Positions 39,932 through 52,322 of a stretch of 64,000 bases of DNA are shown here, piece after piece. Below the pieces are notes generated by a model, which saw nothing but the letters and a program-made list of their open reading frames with translations, was not told the origin of the DNA and ran no database searches. The first letter of the stretch is position 1, and every line of letters begins with the position of its first letter. Position numbers and translations under genes: made by a program. This DNA is from Rickettsia endosymbiont of Cantharis rufa (lineage in GTDB: Bacteria; Pseudomonadota; Alphaproteobacteria; Rickettsiales; Rickettsiaceae), in contig NZ_OZ032150.1 of the NCBI RefSeq assembly GCF_964026445.1, positions 558,001 to 622,000 of the forward strand, given 5' to 3'.

Positions 39932-42568
39932 CTATCGACCCAAATGCAAATAATCATTATATTTTGATAAATTCAAATCATAAGAAAAGGATTTATTTGT
40001 AACGTAATATTCAAGTAATTTTATGAGCCCTGCTTTATGTCTATTTAAAGTCTCGATGCTTAAAGTTATTTCCGTTGTTTGCACATAAGGTTCGGTACTA
40101 GTTATTTTCACGTAGGCGATAATATAGCCAATTGATTTAGACTTACCTACATCGTTACTCATTGTCTCGCCTATTATTATAGGCTCTACCCTCGGTGCCT
40201 TGTATCCAAGTCCAACTGAATTGACTATATTATTTTCATTTTTAATATTAAATCCGTTGTCTAGTAACATCAAGCTTCCTATAATAAGTTGAGGAGAGAG
40301 TCCAAGCTCTATTTCTTTCTTGGTTGGAATAGTACCGGTTTTATAATCCAGTATAGTTATATTGTTTGATTTACTTATTTCAATGCGGTCAGCTATACCG
40401 ATTATTTTTATATCTTGACCTGCAATATTTAATCGTAATCCCCCTTTAATCTCAAAATAGATTTCTTTACAGTTTTTTCGACGTTCTATATCAAATAAAA
40501 TAAAGGCTTTGCTGAAAGCTGTAAGTTTTATTTGCCAAGCTTTTTTTGTGTAAGTGGGTAGAATAGTGCCACATAAAATATGATTACCGATATTTATTAA
40601 GGCAACTTGTTTATCAAGCAAATTTAAATCAATATATTGTTTGTCATAATTTTTAGAATATTCCTCTAAAACTTTATGAATAAAATTACCAAAATCCGAT
40701 ATTTTAGGCTCTTCCCATATATTATCTTTTTTACGTAATTCAAGGATTTTCTTAGCATAAAAACCGTACGGGTTTCTTATTAATGTTTCTATATCGGTTA
40801 CGGATAAGATTGTTGGGAAAGTAGTGCTAAGAGCTGTGGATTCGCCCCTTGTGTCATTCCAGCACCCCTCTATGTCATCCCCGCGAAAGCGGGGTTCCAT
40901 ACCTCGGTTTGTATTAAGCTGAATTCCTGCTTCCGCAGGAATGACATATGGTAGTATAGGAACGACATTCTGTAATTTCAAAAATAAATTAGAAGGAGTT
41001 GACAACTTTCCATCATATTTTTTAGCATTTAGTATAATTACTTGTTTATTTTGTAGAAATAAATTGAAGTAACTTGAATATAGAGTAGTGCCAATTTCAC
41101 CATAATCTATATTTAATATCTGCAAAGCTTTCTTGCTAAGCCATGGGTGAGCCTTGTTATTAGGAGACCAATTTTCGCTATTAAAATGAGGTAATATGAT
41201 TAAGTCAAATTCGCATAATGTTAAATCCTCAGGTTTTCCTATAATAACATTAGCAGAGTCGGTATTTTTATAATATTTGTGACTTACAAGTAAAAAAGAG
41301 AAAATTTTGGGAAAGTCTTTTTTATCATTGGATTCCTGCTTTCGCAGGAATGACAGGGGAGACAGAAAAGACATAGAGAGATATGAGGTTAAATTTGTTA
41401 AAAATCCAAGTAGTTCTGCTCCTCCTTCTTTTTCCCAAATTTCAGGTACAAGTTTTTCAGCTATTTCTTTAGTTAAGGTTAGAATATCTTGTATACTATG
41501 CGGAGTATCGTTAAATAAAATATCTATTAGGTTACGGCAATATTCTTTTACCTCTTCATTATCAAATTGTAATTGTAATAAATATTTTGGTGAAGATATA
41601 AAACGGTTTTTACCTGATATCATTAGCTCTAACTTCTGTACGACAGAGCAGTTAATTAAAGGGTTTTTAAGTAATAAAAATAAGATCTTTAAATCAAAAT
41701 TATTACATAATATTTTAATAATAGATATCAGTAAATCGGCAATATTCGTAAAAGCTAGATCATTACCGATTAAATCTTCAAAAGCTAAGCAATATTTATC
41801 TAAAAAATTACAATATATTTTCTTAAGTTTGTTATTATTTGTAACAATTGCTATCTTTTTATTACTATTTTGAGTGCATATATAAGCTACTGCTGCTGCC
41901 TCGTCATAAATATTTGTGGTGTCGTAATAGTATATATTATCCTTAATTGTAGTTAAGTTGGGATTGTAGTAAATTACATAATCCTTTAATTCTTCTTCAA
42001 ATTTTTTTAAGAAAGGATCAGGTTTGAATATTCCTGCTAGTATTACGTGCCTATGATTCGTTTTTATCCTTATTATCTCTTCTTGTAATCGCTCCCTATA
42101 AGCAAGTTTCCGAAGAGGTCTAGTTTGTTTTTGAGTAAGCGATATTCCTTCTTGCCATCTCAAAAAGCAATATTCTAGAAATTTATAAATCTTTTGCCAA
42201 TAGTTAAAATTATTATAGGTTTCTATTAATTTTATATCGATATTATTGATTATAAGATCATTAAATAGTTTTCTTAGAATTTCTGCGGCTTTTAACGATC
42301 CTTCAATATTAAAAGGTAATTCTTTATATTCAGTGATAATGGATGATAAAATAAGTAATTCTTCTATTTCAGATATATAATCAGAATCATTTTTTTTTGA
42401 AAGGATAGAACTAAAAGGAATAATGATAGGTAATTTAATTTGATATTTATCGGTTAAAATCTTCTTTAATTCTAGGCATGAGAAATTATTAGGCAATATT
42501 ATTTGAACTTCGTTACCTTTACCCAATTTATCAATGATATACTCAGCAAAATTTTCTAAAAAAGTCAT
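39932..42568 (-). CDS. addB: AddB-type double-strand-break repair nuclease with two palindromic insertions
   Basis: 878 residues. C-terminal PD-(D/E)xK nuclease: [71 protein letters not shown] and [11 protein letters not shown]. The N-terminal half is a degenerate helicase-like region ([20 protein letters not shown]). With AddA it forms the RecBCD-equivalent end-resection complex; addA is not in this window. In-frame repeats: a half-element at residues about 404-413 ([11 protein letters not shown]) and a full one at about 541-571 ([10 protein letters not shown]…PRFRGDD). The frame is open throughout. Confidence 0.85.
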   Translation of the reverse strand: MTFLENFAEYIIDKLGKGNEVQIILPNNFSCLELKKILTDKYQIKLPIIIPFSSILSKKNDSDYISEIEELLILSSIITEYKELPFNIEGSLKAAEILRKLFNDLIINNIDIKLIETYNNFNYWQKIYKFLEYCFLRWQEGISLTQKQTRPLRKLAYRERLQEEIIRIKTNHRHVILAGIFKPDPFLKKFEEELKDYVIYYNPNLTTIKDNIYYYDTTNIYDEAAAVAYICTQNSNKKIAIVTNNNKLKKIYCNFLDKYCLAFEDLIGNDLAFTNIADLLISIIKILCNNFDLKILFLLLKNPLINCSVVQKLELMISGKNRFISSPKYLLQLQFDNEEVKEYCRNLIDILFNDTPHSIQDILTLTKEIAEKLVPEIWEKEGGAELLGFLTNLTSYLSMSFLSPLSFLRKQESNDKKDFPKIFSFLLVSHKYYKNTDSANVIIGKPEDLTLCEFDLIILPHFNSENWSPNNKAHPWLSKKALQILNIDYGEIGTTLYSSYFNLFLQNKQVIILNAKKYDGKLSTPSNLFLKLQNVVPILPYVIPAEAGIQLNTNRGMEPRFRGDDIEGCWNDTRGESTALSTTFPTILSVTDIETLIRNPYGFYAKKILELRKKDNIWEEPKISDFGNFIHKVLEEYSKNYDKQYIDLNLLDKQVALINIGNHILCGTILPTYTKKAWQIKLTAFSKAFILFDIERRKNCKEIYFEIKGGLRLNIAGQDIKIIGIADRIEISKSNNITILDYKTGTIPTKKEIELGLSPQLIIGSLMLLDNGFNIKNENNIVNSVGLGYKAPRVEPIIIGETMSNDVGKSKSIGYIIAYVKITSTEPYVQTTEITLSIETLNRHKAGLIKLLEYYVTNKSFSYDLNLSKYNDYLHLGR
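40854..40945. repeat. In-frame palindromic element in addB
   Basis: ATGTCATCCCCGCGAAAGCG and TTCCTGCTTCCGCAGGAATG arms. It lies just before the nuclease domain, in the linker. Confidence 0.8.
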
Positions 42569-42719
42569 AAAATATATTTTTAGACTAACTATAACATATT
42601 GGATATTTAAAACAAATTATAATAAAAAAATCATATTTTATGACAAATAATACTTGATCACTAATTTTTATTAATTTTTCTATACAAAAATTTTTAATAT
42701 AAATTAAGGAGTATGTAAC

Positions 42720-44297
42720 ATGTCTAATATAACATATATAGTAAATACAAGAGAGCAAGATCAATATTTAGTTTTAAAAAAGAAATCTTATCTTAGCTAT
42801 CTAAAGGTAAAATTAAAGGTTTAGTAGCTAAAATTTTTAATAACGATTTATACCGGATACCTAATGATTCTCATACTACTATTTTAAATGAGGAAGTATA
42901 TGCACCAATTGCTGAATTATTATATATAGTTAGTGGAATTAGTTTATATAAGTACAAGTCTTTTATTAATTCTTTAATACCCTTAAAGGAGATAAATCCT
43001 ACTTCACCTATTCCTTATGGTGTTGCAATGTTAGAACCTACTAAAGAAAAAATATTACAAATTATTAAAAGTAGTAAGATATTATCTATTTTGGCACATA
43101 ATCCATCGGAATTATTAAGTTATAAAGATGAAGATATAGTAACTGTAAAAGATTTAACATTAAAAAGATTTTGCTTTTTAGTAGCAAATAACGAAAAGCT
43201 TAGAATATCTAAAGGTTTAGAAGCGGAGCTTTTATTATCGGAAACAAATAATGAAAAGCTTGAAACATCTGAAGGTTTAGAAGTAGAAGTCTTGCTATCA
43301 GATGAGATATCTGAAAGTTCAGTCGAAGCTTTATTATCGGAAGCAAATAATGAAAAGCTTGAAATACCTAAAGATTCAGAAACAGCAACTTTATTATTAG
43401 AAGAAGAAGCTTTATTAAAAATTATTAGTTTTAATAATAGCAATTATGATATTTACGATAATTTAAAAAAAAATATTTAGTAGAAGAATGCGAAACTTAT
43501 GAAAATTTTAAGAAAATACTAGGTTCTTTTAGCGATAAAATAAGGGAGATAATTAAATTTGAGGATAAATTAGTATCTAAGCTTTTAGATTGGGAAAAAA
43601 TTTTGAAGATAATGTAGATCTATTAACTAATGAAATTGAAAAATTATTAAATCCAAATTTTGAAAATATATTACCTAAAAATGTGTTTTTAAGGCCTGTT
43701 GATAATAAAAAAGAAGAAGAAATTAATAAAAATGATAAGAAGTTACTGGAAAATAATTTAAAATTTTTTACCATTCCAAGTATTTTTGCAGTTCTTGGAT
43801 ACGGTCCATTCAATGAGAATGAATATAATTCCTCTCTTACATATTACCAAAATAATCCAGAAAGCTTAATACCAAACTTAATATTATTAAAAACCACACA
43901 TGATGGGGCAAAAATTTCTAAGCTGAAAGATATTTTAAATAATCATTATTTAAAAGCTAAATCTGCAGTAGGAAATTGTTTTAATGTTATTTTAAAGTAT
44001 CATGAATGTTATAAAAGCTTAGAAACTATAAATTTAAGCACTGATGTAATTAAGCAAGATTTATTAGATAAATTACCTGGATTAACAGATAAAATAGAAA
44101 TAGTACTAAATAGTCTTGAAGTAGAAAATGTTAAAAACATTACTTTATTATGTAAAGAGGCAAAAGACTTTTTAAATATTTCTCCTATTACTTCTGTATT
44201 TGAAGAGTATGATGATAATTATCAAGCTCTTAAGTATGATGTTGATAAAGCTGAAGAAATTTTAGGCGAAATAGGTATAGAATGGAGTTTTAGTTAA
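42720..44297 (+). pseudogene. Broken unidentified gene with short internal repeats
   Basis: Starts MSNITYIVNTREQDQYLVLK at 42720 behind AAGGAG. A shift near 42800 moves sense to KGLVAKIFNNDLYRIPNDSH, which continues through the 43028-43480 frame. There, units of about 21 residues with the core NNEKLxxSxGLExExLLSE repeat three times. A shift in the A-run near 43470 leads to YLVEECETYENFKKILGSFS, and one near 43600 to NFEDNVDLLTNEIEKLLNPN, ending at 44297. The ancestral protein was about 520 residues. I recognise no domain; the repeats suggest a surface or scaffold role only weakly. Confidence 0.6.
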
Positions 44298-44322
44298 GTA
44301 TTGAGTAAAGAGCTAGTAGTGC

Positions 44323-45069
44323 TTACACCATACTAGCTTTTATGAGTTCTTTAAATAATTCTAAATCTACTCCATTATCGTTAAGATATTCAGGATGCCA
44401 CTGAACGCCGATAACGAATTTATGTTTTGTTGATCCAATGGCTTCAATTATCCCGTCTTCTGCTTTTGCAGACACGATAAGATCGTTACCTAGTTGTTTA
44501 ACAGCTTGGTGATGAGTTGAATTAACCATAGTTTGTAGCTGATTATTAGCTATCTTAGCAAGTTTAGTATTTGCTTCTATATTGATTGAATGCGAAACTA
44601 TGTTTTTAGGTGAAGGTTGTATATGATTAATTATTATGGATTGTTCTGTTTCTTTAATATAATCAGGAATATGCTTAATAAGAGTACCTTTGAAAATAAC
44701 GTTTAATAACTGCATTCCTCGGCATATTCCTAAAATCGGAATATCCTTCTCTAATGATTTCTTTAAAACTAATATCTCGAAATTATCACGTTCTTCATTA
44801 GAAATTACTACATCTTCGGCATACCTTGGTTCATAAAATTTAGGATGTATATCCTCATCACCGCCTGGAATTACAACACCGTCAACAAGGTCCATAAGTT
44901 CATTTATTGTTTCGCTTTGATATGGTAGTAATAGCGGTACACCGCCGGCTGCAATAATCGCATCAGTATAGTTTCTTCGCAAGGCATACCATGGAAAAAC
45001 AGCATAAGTGTATTTTTCACAATTTTGAGCTAAATCAGAGGTAATACCTATTATCGGTTTCTTTTTCAT
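44323..45069 (-). CDS. Class-I glutamine-amidotransferase-like hydrolase (peptidase C26, PuuD-like)
   Basis: 248 residues, the usual size. Motifs: PIIGITSD start, DGVVIPGGDEDIHPKFY, nucleophile in ILGICRGMQLLNVIFKGTL, STHHQAVKQLG and the His-Glu in GVQWHPEYL. Family members hydrolyse gamma-glutamyl amides such as gamma-glutamyl-GABA. No polyamine genes are nearby, so the substrate here is open. It is 4 bases from an RDD gene on the same strand. Confidence 0.88.
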   Translation of the reverse strand: MKKKPIIGITSDLAQNCEKYTYAVFPWYALRRNYTDAIIAAGGVPLLLPYQSETINELMDLVDGVVIPGGDEDIHPKFYEPRYAEDVVISNEERDNFEILVLKKSLEKDIPILGICRGMQLLNVIFKGTLIKHIPDYIKETEQSIIINHIQPSPKNIVSHSINIEANTKLAKIANNQLQTMVNSTHHQAVKQLGNDLIVSAKAEDGIIEAIGSTKHKFVIGVQWHPEYLNDNGVDLELFKELIKASMV

Positions 45070-45073
45070 TTTG

Positions 45074-45463
45074 TTATCGTTTTACTACCTTGGTGCTAAA
45101 AAATATATTATGGAGCATTTTTTCATCTTCATTAAATAACATAAAAATAATGCTTACCATAAGACCTATTATTGTTATATTTATAAGAAAACAGGCGATA
45201 AACCTAAAAAATGCAGTAGTGCCGTCTATTGCATTGCCATCATATATATTTACTATTTTTATACCTAATATTCTCTTTCCAATAGTCCCTTGCGTTTTTG
45301 ATGAATCTAAATAATAAAAGTAAAAAGCCGCGATAATAAAAGATGTAAAGAGCCATATTGCATCAGAATTTGAGAGAAATCTAATAAATATAAATAGGAT
45401 TGTTGATATAATTGTAAGTAAAAGCTTATCAATTAGTATAGCAAAAAATCTTCTGAAAATCAT
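45074..45463 (-). CDS. RDD-family membrane protein
   Basis: 129 residues, three hydrophobic segments. Family features: RRFFAILIDKLLLTIISTIL with the R-x-x-A-x-x-x-D pattern, and SKTQGTIGKRILGIKIVN, the conserved T-x-G-K-x-x-x-G-I-K motif. RDD proteins are poorly understood; some act as ion exchangers. A dead paralogue lies directly upstream. Confidence 0.85.
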   Translation of the reverse strand: MIFRRFFAILIDKLLLTIISTILFIFIRFLSNSDAIWLFTSFIIAAFYFYYLDSSKTQGTIGKRILGIKIVNIYDGNAIDGTTAFFRFIACFLINITIIGLMVSIIFMLFNEDEKMLHNIFFSTKVVKR

Positions 45464-45524
45464 AAAAACCCTAAATTTATATATTAGATTTTATTTAAGC
45501 TTATTTATTCATCGTCTTACTACT

Positions 45525-46001
45525 CTAGTACCACAAATCATATCCGGTATAGATTTTCTGTTTGGTAAATACTATGCATAAAACACTGACAGTTACTAGT
45601 ATTAAATGTATAATTGATATTATTTGTACATTCATTAAGTCATCTATCATACCTAAGACAAAACTTAATGATACTCTAAAAAAAGATTCTAAAAAACTCA
45701 TCCTAGCTCCATCTGCTTTAATAATTATCTTCATATTCAATAAATATTCCCTGAGATAGCTTGTAATTTAGAGCTTTCAAACAAAGCATAATATAACATT
45801 ACAGCGATTGTAGTAAGAATAATATTGCTTGTAATTGTAAGGTAAGCAAGATAATTTTCTAGAGCTAGTAGCGGTGTAGCAGGGTAAAAAAAATTTTAAT
45901 TTACAAAATAACAAACAAAATGTAATAAATAGTTGTATTGCTCCGTCAATGAACGCTGATCCGCTTCTTCTCCAAAATCCGCAATATGTGTAATCACTCA
46001 T
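45525..46001 (-). pseudogene. Second RDD-family gene, frameshifted
   Basis: Begins MSDYTYCGFWRRSGSAFIDG (R-x-x-S-x-x-x-D), shifts at an A/T run near 45895 to PATPLLALENYLAYLTITSN, then again near 45745 into NMKIIIKADGARMSFLESFF, ending at 45525. The conserved G-K-x-x-x-G segment is missing or shifted. It starts 4 bases after the coxA stop on the same strand. Confidence 0.7.
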
Positions 46002-46004
46002 AGC

Positions 46005-47624
<1,620 letters not shown>

Positions 47625-47644
47625 TTAAATTGATTTCTTAAAAT

Positions 47645-48555
47645 TTACGTTGATTTTTGAAAACTAGAAACATTAAGTTTAATCTTTTGTCTCTCAAGGT
47701 TATTTACATATAATTTTAGCATTTTCTCAAGCTTCACCTGATCCTTTTGTTTATTTTTAGTCATTATATATTCTATAACTGACGGAGTCTTTAATTGAAC
47801 AGAATAGTATTTTTTCAAAAGCGGAATTATTTTTATGCGTAATTTTGGTATCATAATTACAATGTTCCCTAATAAAGATCATGCATCCCACCATAGATCA
47901 GAGCCTATAGAAGAATGTTTTAAATATTTTGCGATAAAAGGTAATATGGCCTTAAGTTTTATTTTTTGAAATCTTGCTATTATATAAGTAAGCCCAACAA
48001 AAGCAGCTGTGTTTATTTCTATACTTTCATTTTTTTAGGAAGTATAAACAAATTTCTAAAGCTTCTCGATAATTTAAAGAATTTTGACAGAAGCTTAAAA
48101 TAAACTCTCTTTTCTTTCTCATTTTCTTAAGAAATTTATTAATGTTTTATCTGTAAGTATTTTTAATTTTTCATCGCTTAAAAATTTCAAATTATTTTTA
48201 AAATATTCTAAATAAACTTTTCTTCTTAATCTTAGTATACAAATGACAATGCTGAATAATATTAAACTAGTTTCATTTAAAATTTTTTCACTAATTCCTT
48301 TCAAATTTTCAAATAATAAAGGTAATATCAGATATTCTTTAACATTATAAAATCTCTCAACCAAAAGACCTGTAGCTTCAATTGCCCCAACTTGTATTAA
48401 TTCCTCCGGATTTCTTAAATTTTTGGCAAGGCAATTTATTGAGTCATCATAACCTTCATAACGCCCTACATCTATAAGATAAAAAAAGTTTTTCTCCATT
48501 CAGGCAAATCAACTATATCGGGGTGATTTTCATACCCTTCTTCACTCATTATCAT
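47645..48555 (-). pseudogene. Decayed HEAT-like hypothetical gene
   Basis: Begins MIMSEEGYENHPDIVDLPEW at 48555. A T-run near 48485 shifts sense to NFFYLIDVGRYEGYDDSINC and AIEATGLLVERFYNVKEYLI, then on to NYREALEICLYFLKK, NTAAFVGLTYIIARFQKIKL and AILPFIAKYLKHSSIGSDLW. A UGA follows DLWWDA, and the last part, MIPKLRIKIIPLLKKYYSVQ, ends at 47645. Repeating helical pairs suggest HEAT-like architecture. Not recognised further. Confidence 0.55.
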
Positions 48556-48580
48556 ATATTTGCTAAACTTCTTATTATTA

Positions 48581-49194
48581 CTAAGCCTGTTTTAATTTCT
48601 CAATATCAGCTCCGGCTATTACCGGAATATTCCGAGTGATTTTATCATAATCCCAATCCCACCACTTAATTTCAAGTAATCGCTCAATTATCTCATCAGG
48701 AAATCTATAGCGTACTATCTTTGCAGGATTACCGACAACAATACTATACGGTGGTACATCTTTAGCTACTACTGAGCAAGCACCGATAATTGCCCGTCAC
48801 CTATATTAACTCCGGGCAAAATGGTAGAGTTTGTACCAAACCATACATCATTTCTTATAACAGCGCCTCTTCTTTTGCCAGGCGAAGGTGTATAATTATC
48901 CCAATTTTCAAAAATAAAGAAAGGATAAGTAGAAAATCCGTCCATAGGATGATTCGTATCATCGGTTATAAAACTAGCACCCATAGCAATAGCACAAAAT
49001 TTCCCTATAATCAATTTAACAAAATAAGCTCCTCTAACATTTTCATATTCAAATTTCTTAGGGTGATTAGCGTCGTTGTAATAAGTGTAATCTCCGACTA
49101 TTATATTTGGATTATGGATAAAATGTTTTAAAAATATCGTTTCTTTCGCTTGTTTAGGAAAAAGATGTGGACAAGGGTTGTTGTGGTTGGTCAT
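48581..49194 (-). pseudogene. Xenobiotic (Vat/CatB-type) acetyltransferase, single frameshift
   Basis: A left-handed beta-helix acetyltransferase. Frame 1 from 49194 holds HFIHNPNIIVGDYTYYND, IGKFCAIAMGASFITDD, the catalytic-His segment NHPMDGFSTYPF, and AVIRNDVWFGTNSTILPGVN. At about 48797 one base appears lost (GACGGGCAATT). The rest is in another frame: [40 protein letters not shown] and [10 protein letters not shown], ending at 48581. Intact homologues acetylate streptogramin A, chloramphenicol or unknown substrates. It sits between coxB and coxA. Confidence 0.8.
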
Positions 49195-49210
49195 ATATTT
49201 AAAAAAGTAA

Positions 49211-50011
49211 TTAATTGGCGACTAACTTTTGATTCCCAACATTCATAGCAACCTTATTCTTGCTCGCAATCCAATTGTCGAAATCTTCTTTACTCACTAC
49301 TTCTATAGCAATCGGCATAAAGCCGTGATTGATGCCGCAAAGCTCCGAGCATTGTCCGTAATATACGCCTTTTTTGGCCACTCTTGTCCATGTTTCATTA
49401 ATTCTTCCAGGCACTGCATCTATTTTAAACCCAAGTGACGGAACGGCAAAACTATGTATTACATCGCCTGCAGTAATGAGAAATCTTACGGTAGCATTTT
49501 CGGGAATAACAACTCGATTATCGACGTCTAATAATCTTTTCTGGTCAGGCTTTAGATTCTCATCAGAGATCATTACGCTATCAAATTCTAGATTATCATG
49601 ATCGGGATATATATAATGCCAATACCACTGGTAACCTACTACTTTAATAGTTAAATCCGTTTCGGGTATTTTTTCGGCATGACGCAATATTCTAAAAGAC
49701 GGCACGGCAATAATAATCAAGATTATTATCGGGATTACAGTCCATATTATCTCTATTAAAATATTATGTGAAAATTTTGCCGGTACGGGATTATTTTTAG
49801 CGCTAAATCTAATACATACATAAATAAGTAGCCCAGTAACAAATAAAACAATAGCTGTTGAGATATAAAGCAGAAAATTATGAAAATGATGTAATTCTTC
49901 CATAATCGGGCTTGCTGGCGGCTGGAATGTTACTTGCCAAGGTAACGGCTCGGAAGCAAAGCAGCTACTACTAACAATCAAAAAACAAATTAAAGCAATA
50001 ATATTTTTCAT
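49211..50011 (-). CDS. coxB: Cytochrome c oxidase subunit II
   Basis: 266 residues. Signal peptide (about 1-19, CFASEPLPWQ), two membrane helices (about 45-65, 85-105), then the periplasmic cupredoxin domain that accepts electrons from cytochrome c through the CuA centre. Features: VVGYQWYWHYIYPD (aromatic electron-entry patch), AGDVIHSFAVPSLGFKIDAV and the CuA ligands in GQCSELCGINHGFMPI. Intact and full length. Confidence 0.97.
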   Translation of the reverse strand: MKNIIALICFLIVSSSCFASEPLPWQVTFQPPASPIMEELHHFHNFLLYISTAIVLFVTGLLIYVCIRFSAKNNPVPAKFSHNILIEIIWTVIPIIILIIIAVPSFRILRHAEKIPETDLTIKVVGYQWYWHYIYPDHDNLEFDSVMISDENLKPDQKRLLDVDNRVVIPENATVRFLITAGDVIHSFAVPSLGFKIDAVPGRINETWTRVAKKGVYYGQCSELCGINHGFMPIAIEVVSKEDFDNWIASKNKVAMNVGNQKLVAN

Positions 50012-50093
50012 AACACATATAAAGTTATTTACATTTAATATAAATGGATATGTATTTTTATTAAAGTAAAAATCAATAAATTTTTATAAAAAA

Positions 50094-50648
50094 CTATATA
50101 TTTTTAATAATATTTGAGCTAGAAAGTGTATCTATACTAGGATGTTGCAATAAGTCAATAACTTCTATTACTTTCGCATTTATTAATTTTGCTTGAATTT
50201 GTTTATTTATTAACTGAGGATCGTGCTTTGTTACAGCGATTACAGAGGGACAAATATTCTGCACCAACCGAGCATAATCATTAAAATCTTTCAGTTTAGG
50301 CAATATAAGTACTTTATCGACAAACGTTAAAGAGCTTAAAATTTTTGCTCGTTGCAATTGATTATGGATAGGTTGACGTTTTTTTATATTTAATAATTGT
50401 TTCGTCCGGCTCTACAACGATTAAGTATTTATCTTGTTTTTTTTAGCTTCGTGTAGAAATTCTATATGACCGTAATGTAATAAATCAAAACAACCGCCTA
50501 CTAGAACTACTTTACTATTTATAGAGCAGTTTTTATTTAAAGAAATATTATCATAATACTCTATTTTAAGCATTTTGACAGCATTATAGTTAGATGAGTA
50601 GGAGATAAGATTTGTAAAAATTAATAAAAATAGAAAAAGTCTAAGCAT
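50094..50648 (-). pseudogene. Nucleotidyltransferase (HxGH superfamily), frameshifted twice
   Basis: The first part, from 50648, has an odd hydrophobic start and then VVLVGGCFDLLHYGHIEFLH with the H-x-G-H motif of cytidylyl/adenylyltransferases. Shifts in A-runs near 50435 and 50380 move sense to DKYLIVVEPDETIIKYKK and RQPIHNQLQRAKILSSLTFV, continuing DKVLILPKLKDFNDYARLVQ to 50094. It resembles RfaE-N/TagD-like enzymes; the substrate is unknown. The N-terminal hydrophobic stretch is unusual for the family. Confidence 0.7.
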
Positions 50649-50834
50649 AATCTTCGTCTTTATATAAGTTAATTTTTATTAATTTATATAAAGGATTTAA
50701 TTTTAATTAATAAAAAACTAATAAAACAAAAATAAAACAAAATTTTACAATTTTCTATTGTAATTTGTTTGTATATAGTTCATATTATTATTAGTAATGA
50801 AAAATTGATTCAAATAATCTTCAGAGCAATTTTA

Positions 50835-52199
50835 ATGAATGATACCGCACTATCTTATGATTTAAATGGCATACTACCATCATCTTTTATTAGTGCACGT
50901 CTTAGGAAAATCCTCACCCCTGCCTCCTTATTATTATTTATAGGATTAGTTGTCTTTGTTTCTTTTGCCGTTAATAATTATGTTAACGACACTTTGTCTA
51001 TAAGTTTAGTACAGCCTGATAGTAGTGAAGAAGAAACAATTTTATTTAAAGAAGTAGTAGTAAAAAAAGGCGATACTATAAAATCAGTTTTGATAGAACA
51101 AAATATCCCTAAAAATGAAATAGAAAAAATTGTAAATTTAGTAAAAGAGGGTAAATTATCTTCTACTCTTAAAATAGGGCAACAAATTACTTTTGAATAT
51201 GAAACAAAAATCACCGAAAACGAGAATGAAGATTTAGCCTCAGAGATAATGTTCTTAAATAAAATCGTTATAATTATCGATAAGCTAAAAACTATTAAAG
51301 TAATTAGAGAGAGTGATAATTTTAAAGTTGAAGAAATTGTAGTGCCTTTAAGTAAAAAAGTTGCTAAATCGTCGGTAAGTATTGAATCAAATTTCATGTC
51401 AGCCCTTAAAAAACTAGGTTTATCGAATAATAGTATAATAGAGCTGATTAATGCTTACGCCTATCAAATCGATTTTCAGCGTCAAATAAAAAGCGGTGAT
51501 ACTGCAACCGTAATAACGGAAAAATACGTAACGGAAGACGGTAAATTTTCCCACCACGGTAAAATTCTATATGTTTCATTAAATCTTTCAGGAAAAGAAT
51601 ATAATATATATCGTTATTCCCATGATAATAACGCAAATAATCAGGTATTTTTTTCTGAAGACGGTAAAAGCGTAAAAAGAAGCTTACTTAAAACCCCGCT
51701 AAAAGTTATAAAAGTTTCTTCACATTATGGTAATAGAAAGCATCCGATACTTGGTTATACTAAACTGCATAAAGGAGTTGACTTCGCAGCTCCAACCGGC
51801 ACACCTATATATTCCGCAGGAAACGGAGTTATAACAGAAATAGGGTGGAAGTCGGGTTACGGAAAATTTATTCAGGTAAAACATAGCGGGACGCTATCTA
51901 CTGCTTACGCCCATGCTTCAAATTTTGCAAAAAATTTAAAAGTGGGAAGTATAGTAAAACAAGGGCAGATCATAGCATATGTTGGAAGTACGGGTAGAAC
52001 TACAGGACCACATTTACATTATGAAGTTAAAATTGACGGCAAACACGTTAATCCTATGTCAGTTAAGACAACACCGGGTGTAGAATTAAACGGAAAAAAT
52101 TTAGAGAAATTTAAACAATTTAAAAAAGAAATAAAAACTTTAAATGTTAAGCTTGATAAGGAATTGCAAGCAGAGAAATCAGTTGAGGTTTTATTGTAG
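50835..52199 (+). CDS. M23-family zinc metallopeptidase (MepM-like murein endopeptidase)
   Basis: 454 residues from ATG 50835; the frame extends to 50769 but the downstream start fits the signal anchor better. Membrane anchor about 32-52, LysM-like/OapA region (KKGDTIKSVLIEQNIPKNEI, LKIGQQITFEYE), then the LytM domain about 305-405: SSHYGNRKHPILGYTKLHKG (first His), VDFAAPTGTPIYSAGNGVIT (Asp), and TGPHLHYEVKIDGKHVNP (H-x-H). All zinc ligands are present. It cleaves peptidoglycan cross-links to allow insertion of new strands. Confidence 0.92.
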   Translation: MNDTALSYDLNGILPSSFISARLRKILTPASLLLFIGLVVFVSFAVNNYVNDTLSISLVQPDSSEEETILFKEVVVKKGDTIKSVLIEQNIPKNEIEKIVNLVKEGKLSSTLKIGQQITFEYETKITENENEDLASEIMFLNKIVIIIDKLKTIKVIRESDNFKVEEIVVPLSKKVAKSSVSIESNFMSALKKLGLSNNSIIELINAYAYQIDFQRQIKSGDTATVITEKYVTEDGKFSHHGKILYVSLNLSGKEYNIYRYSHDNNANNQVFFSEDGKSVKRSLLKTPLKVIKVSSHYGNRKHPILGYTKLHKGVDFAAPTGTPIYSAGNGVITEIGWKSGYGKFIQVKHSGTLSTAYAHASNFAKNLKVGSIVKQGQIIAYVGSTGRTTGPHLHYEVKIDGKHVNPMSVKTTPGVELNGKNLEKFKQFKKEIKTLNVKLDKELQAEKSVEVLL

Positions 52200-52202
52200 G
52201 AT

Positions 52203-52303
52203 AGTCGTTATTGCGAGGAGCGAAGCAACGAGGCAATCTCGTGCTAAGGTCCTGAGATTGCTTCGTCGAAACTTGCAGTTACTTCTCGTAATGACGATAA
52301 AAC
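52203..52303. repeat. Palindromic element with GTTATTGCGAGG ends
   Basis: AGTCGTTATTGCGAGGAGCG pairs with TACTTCTCGTAATGACGATA. Inner GGCAATCTCGTGCTAAGGTC and GAGATTGCTTCGTC match the 32.4 kb copy. Confidence 0.8.
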
Positions 52304-52322
52304 CGATCCACGCAAAAACATC

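Noticed and set aside
41307..41873. 188-codon plus-strand ORF
   Set aside because: Antisense to addB, whose frame is continuous and has nuclease motifs.
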